Positions 9,300 through 17,601 of a stretch of 64,000 bases of DNA are shown one piece after another. Position 1 is the stretch's first letter; every line of letters starts with the position of its first letter. Made by a program: the position numbers and the translations under genes. The notes below the pieces were generated by a model that did no database searches, was not told the DNA's origin, and saw only the letters and a list, made by a program, of their open reading frames with translations. The stretch is from Flavobacterium hibisci (GTDB lineage Bacteria; Bacteroidota; Bacteroidia; Flavobacteriales; Flavobacteriaceae): contig NZ_JAIQDW010000002.1 in NCBI RefSeq assembly GCF_020026925.1, forward strand, positions 302,154 through 366,153, in the 5' to 3' direction.

Positions 9300-9653
9300 A
9301 TGAAAAAACAAATTTTAAGTTTAGCAGTTATCGCTTTATTGTCATTCGGTGTTCAGTCTTGTGAAGACAAAAAAGCAGATAAACCTGAAGATGAATTAAC
9401 ACTTGGAAACAAAGTAGATTCATTGACAACAGATATTGAAGAAGTAAAAGACAGTGCTGTTGTGAAAGCAGAAAACGCTGCAGAAAAAGCAAAAGCGGCT
9501 ACCGAAGAGGCAAAAGAAAAAACTAAAGAGACGATGGAAGATGTAAAAGATGCTACTAAAAAAGGGGCTGAAAAGGTAGAGGCTGCGGCAAAAGCTGCAA
9601 AAGACGGAACAGTGAAAACTGCAAAAGATGTAAATGAAGCCCTGAAAAAATAA
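9300..9653 (+). CDS. Small helical lipoprotein, LEA/apolipoprotein-like
   Basis: 117 aa. The N-terminus is a lipoprotein signal with lipobox VQSC (lipidated C21). The rest is low-complexity Ala/Lys/Glu with an 11-residue-like amphipathic periodicity (KAENAAEKAKAATEEAKEK, then KKGAEKVEAAAKAAKDG), so it is predicted to be one long helix. Such proteins resemble late-embryogenesis-abundant or apolipoprotein-like helices that coat membranes, but no specific function is known. It is monocistronic and ends at a strong terminator. Compositional bias makes homology assignments unreliable. Confidence 0.8.
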   Translation: MKKQILSLAVIALLSFGVQSCEDKKADKPEDELTLGNKVDSLTTDIEEVKDSAVVKAENAAEKAKAATEEAKEKTKETMEDVKDATKKGAEKVEAAAKAAKDGTVKTAKDVNEALKK

Positions 9654-9676
9654 TTTTATCAAAATTTCAAATAGAA

Positions 9677-9702
9677 GCCATCCATTTTCGGATGGTTTTT
9701 TT
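9677..9702 (+). terminator. Rho-independent terminator of the lipoprotein gene
   Basis: GCCATCC, 6-nt loop, GGATGGT, then seven T. It starts 24 bp after the stop codon. Confidence 0.85.
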
Positions 9703-9761
9703 ATGCCCGATAGTGAGCCTATATTTTGTATTTTTACAGCCAAATCTGAATATACTACAAG

Positions 9762-10403
9762 ATGCATTTTATTTCACAAGACTTAGAAGATTATATTGAA
9801 CAGCATTCTGAAAACGAACCGGAATTATTAGCAAAACTTAATAAAGAAACCTACCAGAAAATCCTCTTGCCAAGAATGTTAAGCGGACATTTTCAGGGGC
9901 GTGTTTTAAGTATGCTCTCTAAATTGATCCGGCCACTAAATATTTTGGAAATCGGGACTTATACCGGCTATGCCGCTTTGTGTTTGTGTGAAGGAATGCA
10001 GGAAAACGGACAGCTTCACACCATTGACATCAAAGAAGAGCTCGTTGATTTTCAGCGTAAATATTTTGATGCATCGCCATGGGGAGCACAAATTTTTCAG
10101 CATTTAGGTGAAGCCGTTGCTATTATTCCGACGCTGGATGTAAAATTTGATTTGGTTTTTATTGATGCTGATAAAGAAAACTATATAAATTACTGGGAAA
10201 TGATTGTTCCGAAAATGAATAAAGGCGGAATCATTTTGTCTGATAATGTTTTATGGAGCGGGAAAGTTTTGGAGCCGGTTCACCCAAATGATGTAAGCAC
10301 CAAAATACTTTTAGAATACAATTTACTTTTGAAAAATGATCCAAGAGTAGAAACGGTTTTATTGCCAATTCGCGATGGATTGACAGTGAGCAGGGTTTTA
10401 TAA
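9762..10403 (+). CDS. SAM-dependent O-methyltransferase (class I, cation-dependent type)
   Basis: 213 aa. The Rossmann SAM-binding motif is ILEIGTYTGYAALCLCEGM (about 65-85). The metal-binding catalytic set of the catechol/caffeoyl-CoA-type O-methyltransferases is visible in FDLVFIDADKENYINYW and later SDNVLWSGKV. This family methylates hydroxyls on small molecules or, in some bacteria, tRNA wobble uridine derivatives (TrmR). The true substrate is not evident. It is a single gene on the plus strand and the start ATG is the first in frame. Confidence 0.88.
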   Translation: MHFISQDLEDYIEQHSENEPELLAKLNKETYQKILLPRMLSGHFQGRVLSMLSKLIRPLNILEIGTYTGYAALCLCEGMQENGQLHTIDIKEELVDFQRKYFDASPWGAQIFQHLGEAVAIIPTLDVKFDLVFIDADKENYINYWEMIVPKMNKGGIILSDNVLWSGKVLEPVHPNDVSTKILLEYNLLLKNDPRVETVLLPIRDGLTVSRVL

Positions 10404-10410
10404 ACTGAAG

Positions 10411-10442
10411 CTACTAAGATTCTGAGATGCTAAGCTTCTAAG
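10411..10442 (+). repeat. Octamer tandem repeat, nnnCTAAG family
   Basis: Four consecutive 8-nt units: CTACTAAG, ATTCTGAG, ATGCTAAG, CTTCTAAG. The same family occurs in reverse complement at 53271-53302. It fills the gap between the O-methyltransferase and PhyH genes. Confidence 0.7.
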
Positions 10443-10473
10443 TTTTTTAATAGCCTTTACTACAAAATTTAAA

Positions 10474-11196
10474 ATGAAGAATTTAAGTCAGTTAGATACT
10501 GAAGGTTTTACAATTATTGATGCTGTTTATGATGAAGACGAAATTCAAAAATTAGTATCTATAATCGAATATAAAACGGAAAATAATCCAGAAGGTGCTA
10601 CTTTCAGAAAATCTGGCGATTTATTTGCGATAAGACAATTTCATAACGAAATTCCCGAAACTTTGCCTTTAATATTCAACCAAAAATTACGGGATATTAT
10701 AAAAAGCAATTTTGGAGAAAACTATTTTATAACCAAATCTATTTATTTTGACAAACCTGAAAAGTCGAATTGGTTTGTGGCGTATCATCAGGATCTGACT
10801 ATTTCTGTCAATAAAAAAATTGAGGTTGAGAATTTTGAAAACTGGACTGTAAAACAAAACCAATTTGCGGTTCAGCCTCCTGCTGCAATTCTGGAAAATA
10901 ATTTTACCATCAGGATTCATATTGATAAAACCACGAAAGATAATGGCGCTTTGAAAGTGATCAATAATTCGCATTCAAAAGGAATTCTAAGAATTGAGAA
11001 ACTTGATTTCGAAAAAGAAAAAGAAACTATCTGCGAAGTTCAAAAAGGCGGCATTATGATCATGAAACCTTTGCTTTTTCATGCATCAAATAAAACTACC
11101 AACAACGAACGAAGAAGAGTTATTCATATCGAATTCAGTAAGCAGGAACTTCCGGAAGGATTAGAATGGAGTGAAAAAATGGTTTTACAGAATTAA
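10474..11196 (+). CDS. Phytanoyl-CoA dioxygenase (PhyH) family protein
   Basis: 240 aa. A non-haem Fe(II)/2-oxoglutarate-dependent oxygenase. The iron-binding HxD is in YHQDLTI (about residues 107-110) and the distal His is in PLLFHASNKT, followed by the 2-oxoglutarate-binding arginine region NERRRVIHIEF. The fold pattern (N-terminal helical part, double-stranded beta-helix) fits PhyH. The substrate is unknown; neighbours give no pathway. The next gene is convergent, with one stem-loop repeat between them. Confidence 0.85.
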   Translation: MKNLSQLDTEGFTIIDAVYDEDEIQKLVSIIEYKTENNPEGATFRKSGDLFAIRQFHNEIPETLPLIFNQKLRDIIKSNFGENYFITKSIYFDKPEKSNWFVAYHQDLTISVNKKIEVENFENWTVKQNQFAVQPPAAILENNFTIRIHIDKTTKDNGALKVINNSHSKGILRIEKLDFEKEKETICEVQKGGIMIMKPLLFHASNKTTNNERRRVIHIEFSKQELPEGLEWSEKMVLQN

Positions 11197-11219
11197 CGCC
11201 TTTTGAAAACAACTTCACT

Positions 11220-11295
11220 AGCCCGGATAGAAGCGACATCCTTTTGTGCCGGGGTTTGGCGCAAAAGATATAGCGTAGAGCCGGAAAAAGCTCCT
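11220..11295 (+). repeat. Covarying stem-loop repeat, copy A
   Basis: About 76 nt. Outer pairing CCGG (11223-11226) with CCGG (11281-11284). Inner stem CTTTTGTGCC (11241-11250) with GGCGCAAAAG (11258-11267) around loop GGGGTTT. It lies between the convergent phyH and PAP2 genes. Copies B (45841-45920) and C (53137-53220) keep the loop and the ATAG elements but change the stem bases in compensating pairs. Confidence 0.75.
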
Positions 11296-11300
11296 GAAAA

Positions 11301-11864
11301 TTATCCCGGAAAATATTTTGGCTTTAAATTTTGATATACTTTGAACATCAAAAATCCGAAAAGGGCTCCGAAGAAATAACCTGTAAGAATATCTCCCGGA
11401 TAATGCAAACCTAAATAAATACGACTATAAGCGAAGATTAACGGCCATAAAAACAAAAATCCAAGGTATTTGAAATGGCGTTTTAAAACTAAAAACAAAA
11501 ATGTAGCCACAGCCATAGTATTAGCAGCGTGCCCAGAGAAAAAACTATATGAACTACGGGATTGCACTACCCTGATGATGGTATTGATTTCAGGATTGTT
11601 ACAAGGACGTAAACGTTGAAAAGTGTTTTTGAAAAGATTCGTTGTCTGATCTGTAAAGGCAATTAAAACAGCTATAAAAAGCAAGACATACAAAGTTTGC
11701 TTGATGCCTATTTTTTTATAAATAAGAAAAAATAAAAAGAGAAAAAAAGGCGTCCAGTATACTTGTTTGGTAATAATCAGCCAAAGTGGATCGAATGTTT
11801 CAGAACCTAAACTGTTAAGATACACAAGTAACGTAGTATCTATTTCCTGTATTTTTTCAAGCAT
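11301..11864 (-). CDS. PAP2-family membrane phosphatase
   Basis: 187 aa integral membrane protein with about five hydrophobic segments. The three phosphatase signatures are present: C1 KNTFQRLRP, C2 SGHAANT (catalytic His) and C3 RIYLGLHYPGD. Family members dephosphorylate undecaprenyl diphosphate or phosphatidic acid/phosphatidylglycerol phosphate at the outer face of the inner membrane. The start follows the tatA stop by a base or two, so the two genes are probably co-transcribed. The exact lipid substrate cannot be assigned. Confidence 0.9.
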   Translation of the reverse strand: MLEKIQEIDTTLLVYLNSLGSETFDPLWLIITKQVYWTPFFLFLFFLIYKKIGIKQTLYVLLFIAVLIAFTDQTTNLFKNTFQRLRPCNNPEINTIIRVVQSRSSYSFFSGHAANTMAVATFLFLVLKRHFKYLGFLFLWPLIFAYSRIYLGLHYPGDILTGYFFGALFGFLMFKVYQNLKPKYFPG

Positions 11865-11865
11865 A

Positions 11866-12213
11866 TTACATTTGGCGTTTTATAGGTCCTGAGATGGAGT
11901 CGATATCTTCTTTTACTTTATTAATTTCTGTTGCAGTATCTCCCAGAAAGCTTCCGGAATCGCCTAGCAAATTAGCTTTCGCATCATTGATATGAGCGTT
12001 GATATCGCCTGTTATACCGGTCAGGGATTTTGTATCAAGACCATTTTCCTCGGCTCCTTTTTGAATCTCGTTTTTAATATCGTTCGTTGCATTTTTTAAC
12101 TGCGCCATGGCTTTACCCATTGTACGGGCAATTTCAGGCACTTTGTCTGAACCAAAAAGCATTAGTACTATAAACATTATAAAAACTAATTCTCCTCCTC
12201 CTATACCAAACAT
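11866..12213 (-). CDS. tatA: Sec-independent (twin-arginine) translocase subunit TatA/TatB type
   Basis: 115 aa. A short N-terminal membrane helix (about 5-20, GGELVFIMFIVLMLFG) is followed by the family hinge FGSDKVPEIARTMGKAM and an amphipathic helix, then a polar tail. The glycine/serine hinge and phenylalanine-glycine pair are typical of TatA/Hcf106. It forms the protein-conducting part of the Tat system exporting folded proteins. TatC is not in the window. A likely Tat substrate, the alkaline phosphatase at 41100-42515, is. Confidence 0.88.
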   Translation of the reverse strand: MFGIGGGELVFIMFIVLMLFGSDKVPEIARTMGKAMAQLKNATNDIKNEIQKGAEENGLDTKSLTGITGDINAHINDAKANLLGDSGSFLGDTATEINKVKEDIDSISGPIKRQM

Positions 12214-12234
12214 AACTTTTATTTTTTTGTGTCA

Positions 12235-12242
12235 CAAAGATA
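12235..12242 (-). promoter_or_regulatory. -7 element upstream of tatA
   Basis: TATCTTTG on the minus strand, exact match to TAnnTTTG, 22 bp before the ATG. No clear TTG -33 element is seen. Confidence 0.5.
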
Positions 12243-12316
12243 TTAAATTTTGCAGGCACGTGTTTTAAAATTTACTTAAAAAAAAGACTCTTTACAGAGC
12301 CTTCTTAATTTTACAT

Positions 12317-14560
12317 TTAGTCAAACTTTGATTTTTCCTCTACTTTTGGCCATGAATTGTTAGTTACATCTATGTCTGCCGTTAGTAATTTTGGATCTAT
12401 CTGAATGCTCTTAATTCGTTTTTCAGTTGCATACACTTTTTTGGCTGACTCATTTCCTTTTCGCCAGATTTGTGCCGGATATTTATAATTATCTTTTGTT
12501 CCGTCTTCATAGGTGATTTCAACCAGAATAGGCATAATCATTCCGCCTGGTTTATTGAATTCTACTTCGTAGAAATATTTTGGTGATTTGATATTTGCTT
12601 TTTCCTCTGCTGTAAAAGTCTCATTTACATAATCAGCTAAAGACTTAAAATCTTCTACTTTTAAAGGTTTTTTCTTCGAAGCATCTACTTCTGCATTATC
12701 TCCAGAAACTAAATAAACAAAAGGTCCTTTTTCGTACCCGAAACGTCCTTTTCTAACTTTGACCTCTTTGAGATCTGCAGTTGGGGTATCAGAAACATAA
12801 TATTGTTTTACATCTTTAATCCCAATATCTACAAAATCTGTTGAATAAAACCATCCTCTCCAAAACCAGTCTAAATCTACTGCAGATGCATCTTCCATTG
12901 TTCTGAAGAAATCTTCAGGGGTTGGATGTTTGAACTTCCATCTGTTGGCATAGGTTTTAAAAGCGTAATCAAACAATTCTCTCCCCATCACCACTTCTCT
13001 CAGGATATTAAGTCCTGTAGCCGGTTTTCCGTAAGCATTATTCCCAAATTGATGAATGGTTTCAGAGTTTGACATGATTGGTTCCAAAAATTTCTGGTCC
13101 CCGCTCATGTACGGAACAATATTCCGGGCCGGGCCGCGTCTAGAAGGGAATTTTGGATCCAGTTCCTGTTCTGCCATATATTGTAAAAATGAGTTCAAAC
13201 CTTCATCCATCCAGGTCCATTGACGCTCATCAGAGTTTACAATCATCGGAAAAAAAGTGTGTCCTACTTCGTGAATTATTACACCAATCATTCCGTTTTT
13301 AACTTCCCTGCTTGTTTTACCATTTTCGTCAGGACGTCCGTAATTCCAGCAAATCATTGGATATTCCATACCCTGGTCTTCAGCTGAAACCGAAACTGCT
13401 TTTGGATACGGGTAATCAAACGTATGCGAAGAATAACTTTTTAAAGTATGCGCCACAGTCATTGTGGAAGTTTCTCCCCAAAGTGGATTTGCTTCTTTTG
13501 GATAAACTGATTCAGCCATTACAGTTCTGTTTCCAATTTTTACCGCCATGGCATCATAAATGAATTTTCTTGAAGAAGCAATTCCAAAGTCCCTTACGTT
13601 TTTCGCACTGAATTTCCATATTTTTTTCTTTTCAGAAAATCCTTTTTCAGCTGCTTCGGCTTCGGCCTGAGTAACAATTACAACCGGTTTATCAAATGAT
13701 TTTTGAGCCTGCTCGTAACGTTTTACCTGTTCTGCTGTAAATACTTCTGACCTGTTTGTCAGTTCTCCGGTAGCGTTAATTACGTGATCTGCAGGAACTG
13801 TAATATTCACATCAAAATTTCCAAATGGCAATGCGAATTCTCCGCTTCCCCAAAACTGCATATTCTGCCATCCTTCAACATCATTATAAACTGCCATTCT
13901 TGGATAGAATTGAGCGATCACATATAATTTATTGCCGTCTTTCTCAAAGAATTCGTAACCAGAACGTCCTCCTTCTTTTTGATAATTATTAATGTTGTAC
14001 CACCATTTTATAGCAAACGAAATCTTTTCTCCTGGTTTTAAAGGTTTATCAAGGTCGATTCGCATCATGGTTTCATTGATTGTATAAGACATCGGATTTC
14101 CTTTCAAATCCTTCACATATTCAATATTAAAACCACGTTCCAGGTTTTTTTTCAGATACTTGTCAGAAAAACTTCCTAATGGAAATACCTGATTAATTTT
14201 TTCTCCTTCTGCCAAAGTTGACTGTGTATTCGCTTTAGCCTGATTCTGATCCAGCTGGATCCATAAATATTCAAGACTGTCTGGTGAATTATTAGAATAC
14301 GTAATCGTTTCAGATCCGCTTAATTTTGAATTTTTATCATCTAATTCGATATCAATCTTGTAATCTGCCTGTTGTTGATAATAAGCAGGGCCTGGGGCAC
14401 CAGATGCCGTTCGGAACATATTGGGTGTAGCCATCAAATCATACATTTGGCTAAACTTGTTCGTATCATACTTTCCCTGTTGTTTTGGAGCAACAGTCGT
14501 ATTTTTTTCCTGAGCAAATAGCATAGCAGGAAAAAGCAATAGTAATGAAAGTCTTTTCAT
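12317..14560 (-). CDS. M1-family zinc metallopeptidase
   Basis: 747 aa with a signal peptide (about 1-16, MLFAQ). The gluzincin motif HExxH-x18-E is HEVGH (H430, E431, H434) with E453 in WMDEGLNSF, and the substrate-binding aromatic region is in place. The N-terminal beta domain (about 70-290) and helical region after 480 match the long Bacteroidota M1-like proteins. The aminopeptidase GAMEN motif is not obvious; a related GMEYPM lies at about 395. It probably trims peptides in the periplasm. It is monocistronic. Confidence 0.9.
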   Translation of the reverse strand: MKRLSLLLLFPAMLFAQEKNTTVAPKQQGKYDTNKFSQMYDLMATPNMFRTASGAPGPAYYQQQADYKIDIELDDKNSKLSGSETITYSNNSPDSLEYLWIQLDQNQAKANTQSTLAEGEKINQVFPLGSFSDKYLKKNLERGFNIEYVKDLKGNPMSYTINETMMRIDLDKPLKPGEKISFAIKWWYNINNYQKEGGRSGYEFFEKDGNKLYVIAQFYPRMAVYNDVEGWQNMQFWGSGEFALPFGNFDVNITVPADHVINATGELTNRSEVFTAEQVKRYEQAQKSFDKPVVIVTQAEAEAAEKGFSEKKKIWKFSAKNVRDFGIASSRKFIYDAMAVKIGNRTVMAESVYPKEANPLWGETSTMTVAHTLKSYSSHTFDYPYPKAVSVSAEDQGMEYPMICWNYGRPDENGKTSREVKNGMIGVIIHEVGHTFFPMIVNSDERQWTWMDEGLNSFLQYMAEQELDPKFPSRRGPARNIVPYMSGDQKFLEPIMSNSETIHQFGNNAYGKPATGLNILREVVMGRELFDYAFKTYANRWKFKHPTPEDFFRTMEDASAVDLDWFWRGWFYSTDFVDIGIKDVKQYYVSDTPTADLKEVKVRKGRFGYEKGPFVYLVSGDNAEVDASKKKPLKVEDFKSLADYVNETFTAEEKANIKSPKYFYEVEFNKPGGMIMPILVEITYEDGTKDNYKYPAQIWRKGNESAKKVYATEKRIKSIQIDPKLLTADIDVTNNSWPKVEEKSKFD

Positions 14561-14714
14561 GTGCAGAATTTATTATTTTTATTGGTCATATGTAATTTGC
14601 ATATCATGGTTAGTAATTGAAACCCACTCCTGAATGTTGCTCATTTCATAACTATTTTTGGAATTTTGTGAAGCCGTGAAAATAATAATTAAAACAACAA
14701 TCTTACTAAGTTCA

Positions 14715-15221
14715 TTAATACTTTAACACTTCTTTCCTTGAAGATTCTGTAAAAAGAACACTTCTTTTAGTACCAAATGCTGAAATATGTGTAATATTTT
14801 GCTGTTCAGCATTCCAGTCTGTTAAAATAGTGTTTGTAATTTCTAATGTCTTGAGTTTTTCAACTCCGGTAATTTTCGAAAAGCAAACTAAAACATCATC
14901 TGCTTCCAGCTCTTTAGATAAAAAAATAATGGTTTTTGGCTGACCGCTTATTTTAATACTGAAATTTTCTGAGAGGTATCTTTTTAGCAAATCAAGATCT
15001 GCCTGGGTTTCTTTTTCAGTTCCAATATATGTTTTTTTATGGTACTTTTTTTCGATTCCGTTATTCAGGTCATCCACAAATATCCTTGACGTAATCTGGA
15101 TCATTTTTTTTTCAGCTACATAATTCACCTGAAAAATGCCCATGTAAAATTTATGAAACACAAAAGATGATAGTGATAAAAATAGTATTCCGATTAAGAA
15201 ATAAGTGGCATTTTTTTTCAT
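14715..15221 (-). CDS. Membrane-anchored protein of unknown function, last gene of the paralogue operon
   Basis: 168 aa, not recognised. One N-terminal hydrophobic segment (about 5-24) is probably an uncleaved anchor or signal. The remainder is a mixed alpha/beta sequence with no visible catalytic motif. It overlaps the upstream gene (15218-15973) by 4 bp, so it belongs to the same four-gene operon, and it probably acts at the envelope with its neighbours. Confidence 0.7.
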   Translation of the reverse strand: MKKNATYFLIGILFLSLSSFVFHKFYMGIFQVNYVAEKKMIQITSRIFVDDLNNGIEKKYHKKTYIGTEKETQADLDLLKRYLSENFSIKISGQPKTIIFLSKELEADDVLVCFSKITGVEKLKTLEITNTILTDWNAEQQNITHISAFGTKRSVLFTESSRKEVLKY

Positions 15222-15973
15222 TTCTTATGTACCTCTGCTTTTTTGAAGTCTTTGTTTTTATTGATCATAAAATCCATTAATTCAAATTTTTGATCTTCTT
15301 TTAAATGCCTTTTAGATTCAGAGTCATTAGAGCAATACATTAAAAACAAATCAATCTCATCTTCTTTTAAGCCTAATGTTTTGGTATAAAAATCCTTAGT
15401 AAAATTATCTTTTGCATATGCAACAAAAGCTATATCAGTTATAACTTCCTCCTGAACCTCTTTATCTTTACTAAGCAGCTTTTTCAAATCTTTAAAAATT
15501 CGGACAAAATCAGTTCCGTATTTAATGGTCTGATCAGAATACATTGCTTTATTTTCAGGGGTTGACTGGCTATCATCTTCAAACTGCGTATCAACAATGC
15601 CCTGAGAACCGCCCTGTAGTGATTTTACTTTTAATTCTTTATGGACCAAAACTTCTTTTAATTCAACATTTACTAAATCCAAAGAGACTGAAAAAAGCTC
15701 TTCTGCACAGTCTTTTTCTGTTAGCACTATTTTTTTAGACTGAAAAGACATGCCTGTGAACAATAAGGTATCTTTAGGTCTTGCCATAATATCAAACAAT
15801 CCTTGTGGGCCTATAAATGTTCTTTTATTCGCATTTATATTCATTACATTGCCTGTTTCGATGGGGATAGCGCTGTTAATTACCTGACCATGTAAAGGTT
15901 TCCTTGAATTCGTCTGACCTGTTATAAATTGACAAAATAAACAGACTACAAATATTCCTAATTTATTTTTCAT
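15218..15973 (-). CDS. Carboxypeptidase-regulatory-like domain protein, paralogue 3
   Basis: 251 aa. A signal peptide (1-19, ending ITGQ) precedes a carboxypeptidase-D-regulatory-like beta sandwich (about 25-110) with the phrase GQVINSAIPIETGNVMNINANK and DTLLFTGMSFQSKKIVL. The C-terminal half is a helical region without known motifs. This is the most divergent of the three related proteins and lacks the AERK element found in the other two. The ATG overlaps the preceding gene by 11 bp. Such domains in Bacteroidota often mark envelope or TonB-linked proteins, but no transporter is adjacent. Confidence 0.78.
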   Translation of the reverse strand: MKNKLGIFVVCLFCQFITGQTNSRKPLHGQVINSAIPIETGNVMNINANKRTFIGPQGLFDIMARPKDTLLFTGMSFQSKKIVLTEKDCAEELFSVSLDLVNVELKEVLVHKELKVKSLQGGSQGIVDTQFEDDSQSTPENKAMYSDQTIKYGTDFVRIFKDLKKLLSKDKEVQEEVITDIAFVAYAKDNFTKDFYTKTLGLKEDEIDLFLMYCSNDSESKRHLKEDQKFELMDFMINKNKDFKKAEVHKK

Positions 15974-16694
15974 TTTCTATGATTTTTAGATATTCCTGAG
16001 CAAGACCTGTTATTAAAAACATACTCATTGTTTTGTTCTTAGTATTCAAAGATACAGCAAATTCAGGACTTTCCACGCAATAAAGCTGAAATCCTTTAAT
16101 ATGTTCTAACGGAATTTTAAGTCGATCTGTATAATAATTTTCCTCAAAGAGATATTCTAATTTTCTAAAAAGAACCTCTTTCTTCTCAATTTTAGCCTCT
16201 TTTTTCAGCATGGCAGTTCTTCCCGAAATAGAATTTAGTATTTTATCCACTGAGGTTGATGTTGCGGTATAAATTTTTCTTTCAGCCGGAGTATATTTTT
16301 TTTGCCCATACGGAATAATTCCGAGGTTTTCTGCTGTAATATTGGCATTCTCATTTACAATCACTTCTTTCAACTCAATTTCTTTTGCTGACATTTTTAT
16401 ACGAAGTATTTTTTCTTGTAAATCTTCAGCACCAATCCGACGTTTTAACGGTTCTAAATTTACTGAAGAAAAAACCAAAACATCTCCTTCTTTTGCTACG
16501 ATAGAAAACAATCCGTTTACATCTGAAACCGCCGTAACCTGTGTATTATTATTAATAATGTTTACACCATCAACAGGAGTAGACTGCTCAAGAATCTGAC
16601 CCTGGATTTCTTTAGCACCAGAAGTTTGCCCAAAAGAAACCTGAACAATAAAAATTAGAATGATATATAGTATATTATTTAGCTTCACCTGCAA
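15963..16694 (-). CDS. Carboxypeptidase-regulatory-like domain protein, paralogue 2
   Basis: 243 aa. The signal peptide (1-22, ending SFGQ) is followed by the regulatory-like sandwich (GQILEQSTPVDGVNIINNNT...GLFSIVAKEGDVLVFSSVNL) and a C-terminal helical half containing IIPYGQKKYTPAERKIYTAT, ISGRTAMLKKE and LKIPLEHIKGFQLYCV. These same landmarks occur in paralogue 1, so the two arose by duplication. It overlaps paralogue 1 by 20 bp and paralogue 3 by 11 bp. Function unknown. Confidence 0.8.
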   Translation of the reverse strand: MQVKLNNILYIILIFIVQVSFGQTSGAKEIQGQILEQSTPVDGVNIINNNTQVTAVSDVNGLFSIVAKEGDVLVFSSVNLEPLKRRIGAEDLQEKILRIKMSAKEIELKEVIVNENANITAENLGIIPYGQKKYTPAERKIYTATSTSVDKILNSISGRTAMLKKEAKIEKKEVLFRKLEYLFEENYYTDRLKIPLEHIKGFQLYCVESPEFAVSLNTKNKTMSMFLITGLAQEYLKIIENEK

Positions 16695-17442
16695 TTATTT
16701 CTTTGTATTTAACTGCTAATTCTCCCAGTAAAAACTCTGTAGAGGTTTTATTTTTTGAATTCAGGATTTTAGTAAAGCTTTCGTTTTCGACAACATAATA
16801 TTCAAATCCTTTTACATACTCGACAGGTATTTTTAACCTGTCAACAAAATGATCGAGTGTAAACATATTCTCCAGGAGCCGCATAAAAAATTCTTTTTTC
16901 TCAACAGCCACTTCTTTTTTTAACATTGCCGTACGTCCTGATAAAAAATTAAACAACGGATCTGCAGAAATTGAACCTCCAGCCATTGTTCCCGCATTAG
17001 CAGTAGGATTTAAAGCAGTAGCGGTTTGTAATTTTCTCTCTGCCGGCGTGTAGCTTTTCTGCCCCGACGGCACAATACCTAATGCCACAGAATTAATATT
17101 ATCAAAGCGTTTAATGATCACTTCCTGCAACTGATGCATCAGAAGGTTTAATTTCACTGTAAAATCAAGTGCTGAAAAATTTTCCGGCGTTAATAAAACT
17201 CTGTTTTCTTTAAACTGAATCGATGAAAAAACAAGTGTATCCCCACTTTTAGCCATTATAGAAAAATATCCATCAGCAGTAGTATTTACCATTGCCTCAG
17301 TCTGCGCATTAATAACATACACCCCTTCCAGATCATTTGTATTTGAAATAATTCTTCCTTTTAAAACAGTACGTTCTCCATGCTGAGACCAGCCAGTCTG
17401 AAACAAAAACAATACTAAAAAACAAATAATCTTGCCTATCAA
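16675..17442 (-). CDS. Carboxypeptidase-regulatory-like domain protein, paralogue 1
   Basis: 255 aa and first gene of the four-gene operon. The signal peptide (about 1-19, GWSQ) precedes the regulatory-like sandwich (GRIISNTNDLEGVYVINAQT, DTLVFSSIQFKENRVLL). The second half shares IVPSGQKSYTPAERKLQTAT, LSGRTAMLKKE and LKIPVEYVKGFEYYVV with paralogue 2. No catalytic residues are apparent. Its promoter must lie in 17443-17600, where it is divergent from pepE. What these proteins do together is unknown. Confidence 0.82.
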   Translation of the reverse strand: MIGKIICFLVLFLFQTGWSQHGERTVLKGRIISNTNDLEGVYVINAQTEAMVNTTADGYFSIMAKSGDTLVFSSIQFKENRVLLTPENFSALDFTVKLNLLMHQLQEVIIKRFDNINSVALGIVPSGQKSYTPAERKLQTATALNPTANAGTMAGGSISADPLFNFLSGRTAMLKKEVAVEKKEFFMRLLENMFTLDHFVDRLKIPVEYVKGFEYYVVENESFTKILNSKNKTSTEFLLGELAVKYKEIIAGEAK

Positions 17443-17601
17443 AATAAAAAAATTAGAATTATTCTTAAAAATGTAAAAATATCCTAATATGTTCCAAATT
17501 ACTATTAATGGCTTTATAAAAATATGTTAATTAAAATCAGCTTTTTAACAGTGGCAATTTCCATTTTTAATATCTTTAAACCTAAAATCATTTAGAATTT
17601 T

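Noticed and set aside
9420..9767. Long minus-strand frame opposite the lipoprotein
   Set aside because: It is a shadow of the low-complexity plus-strand gene, with Phe/Ser/Cys-rich sequence and no start signal.
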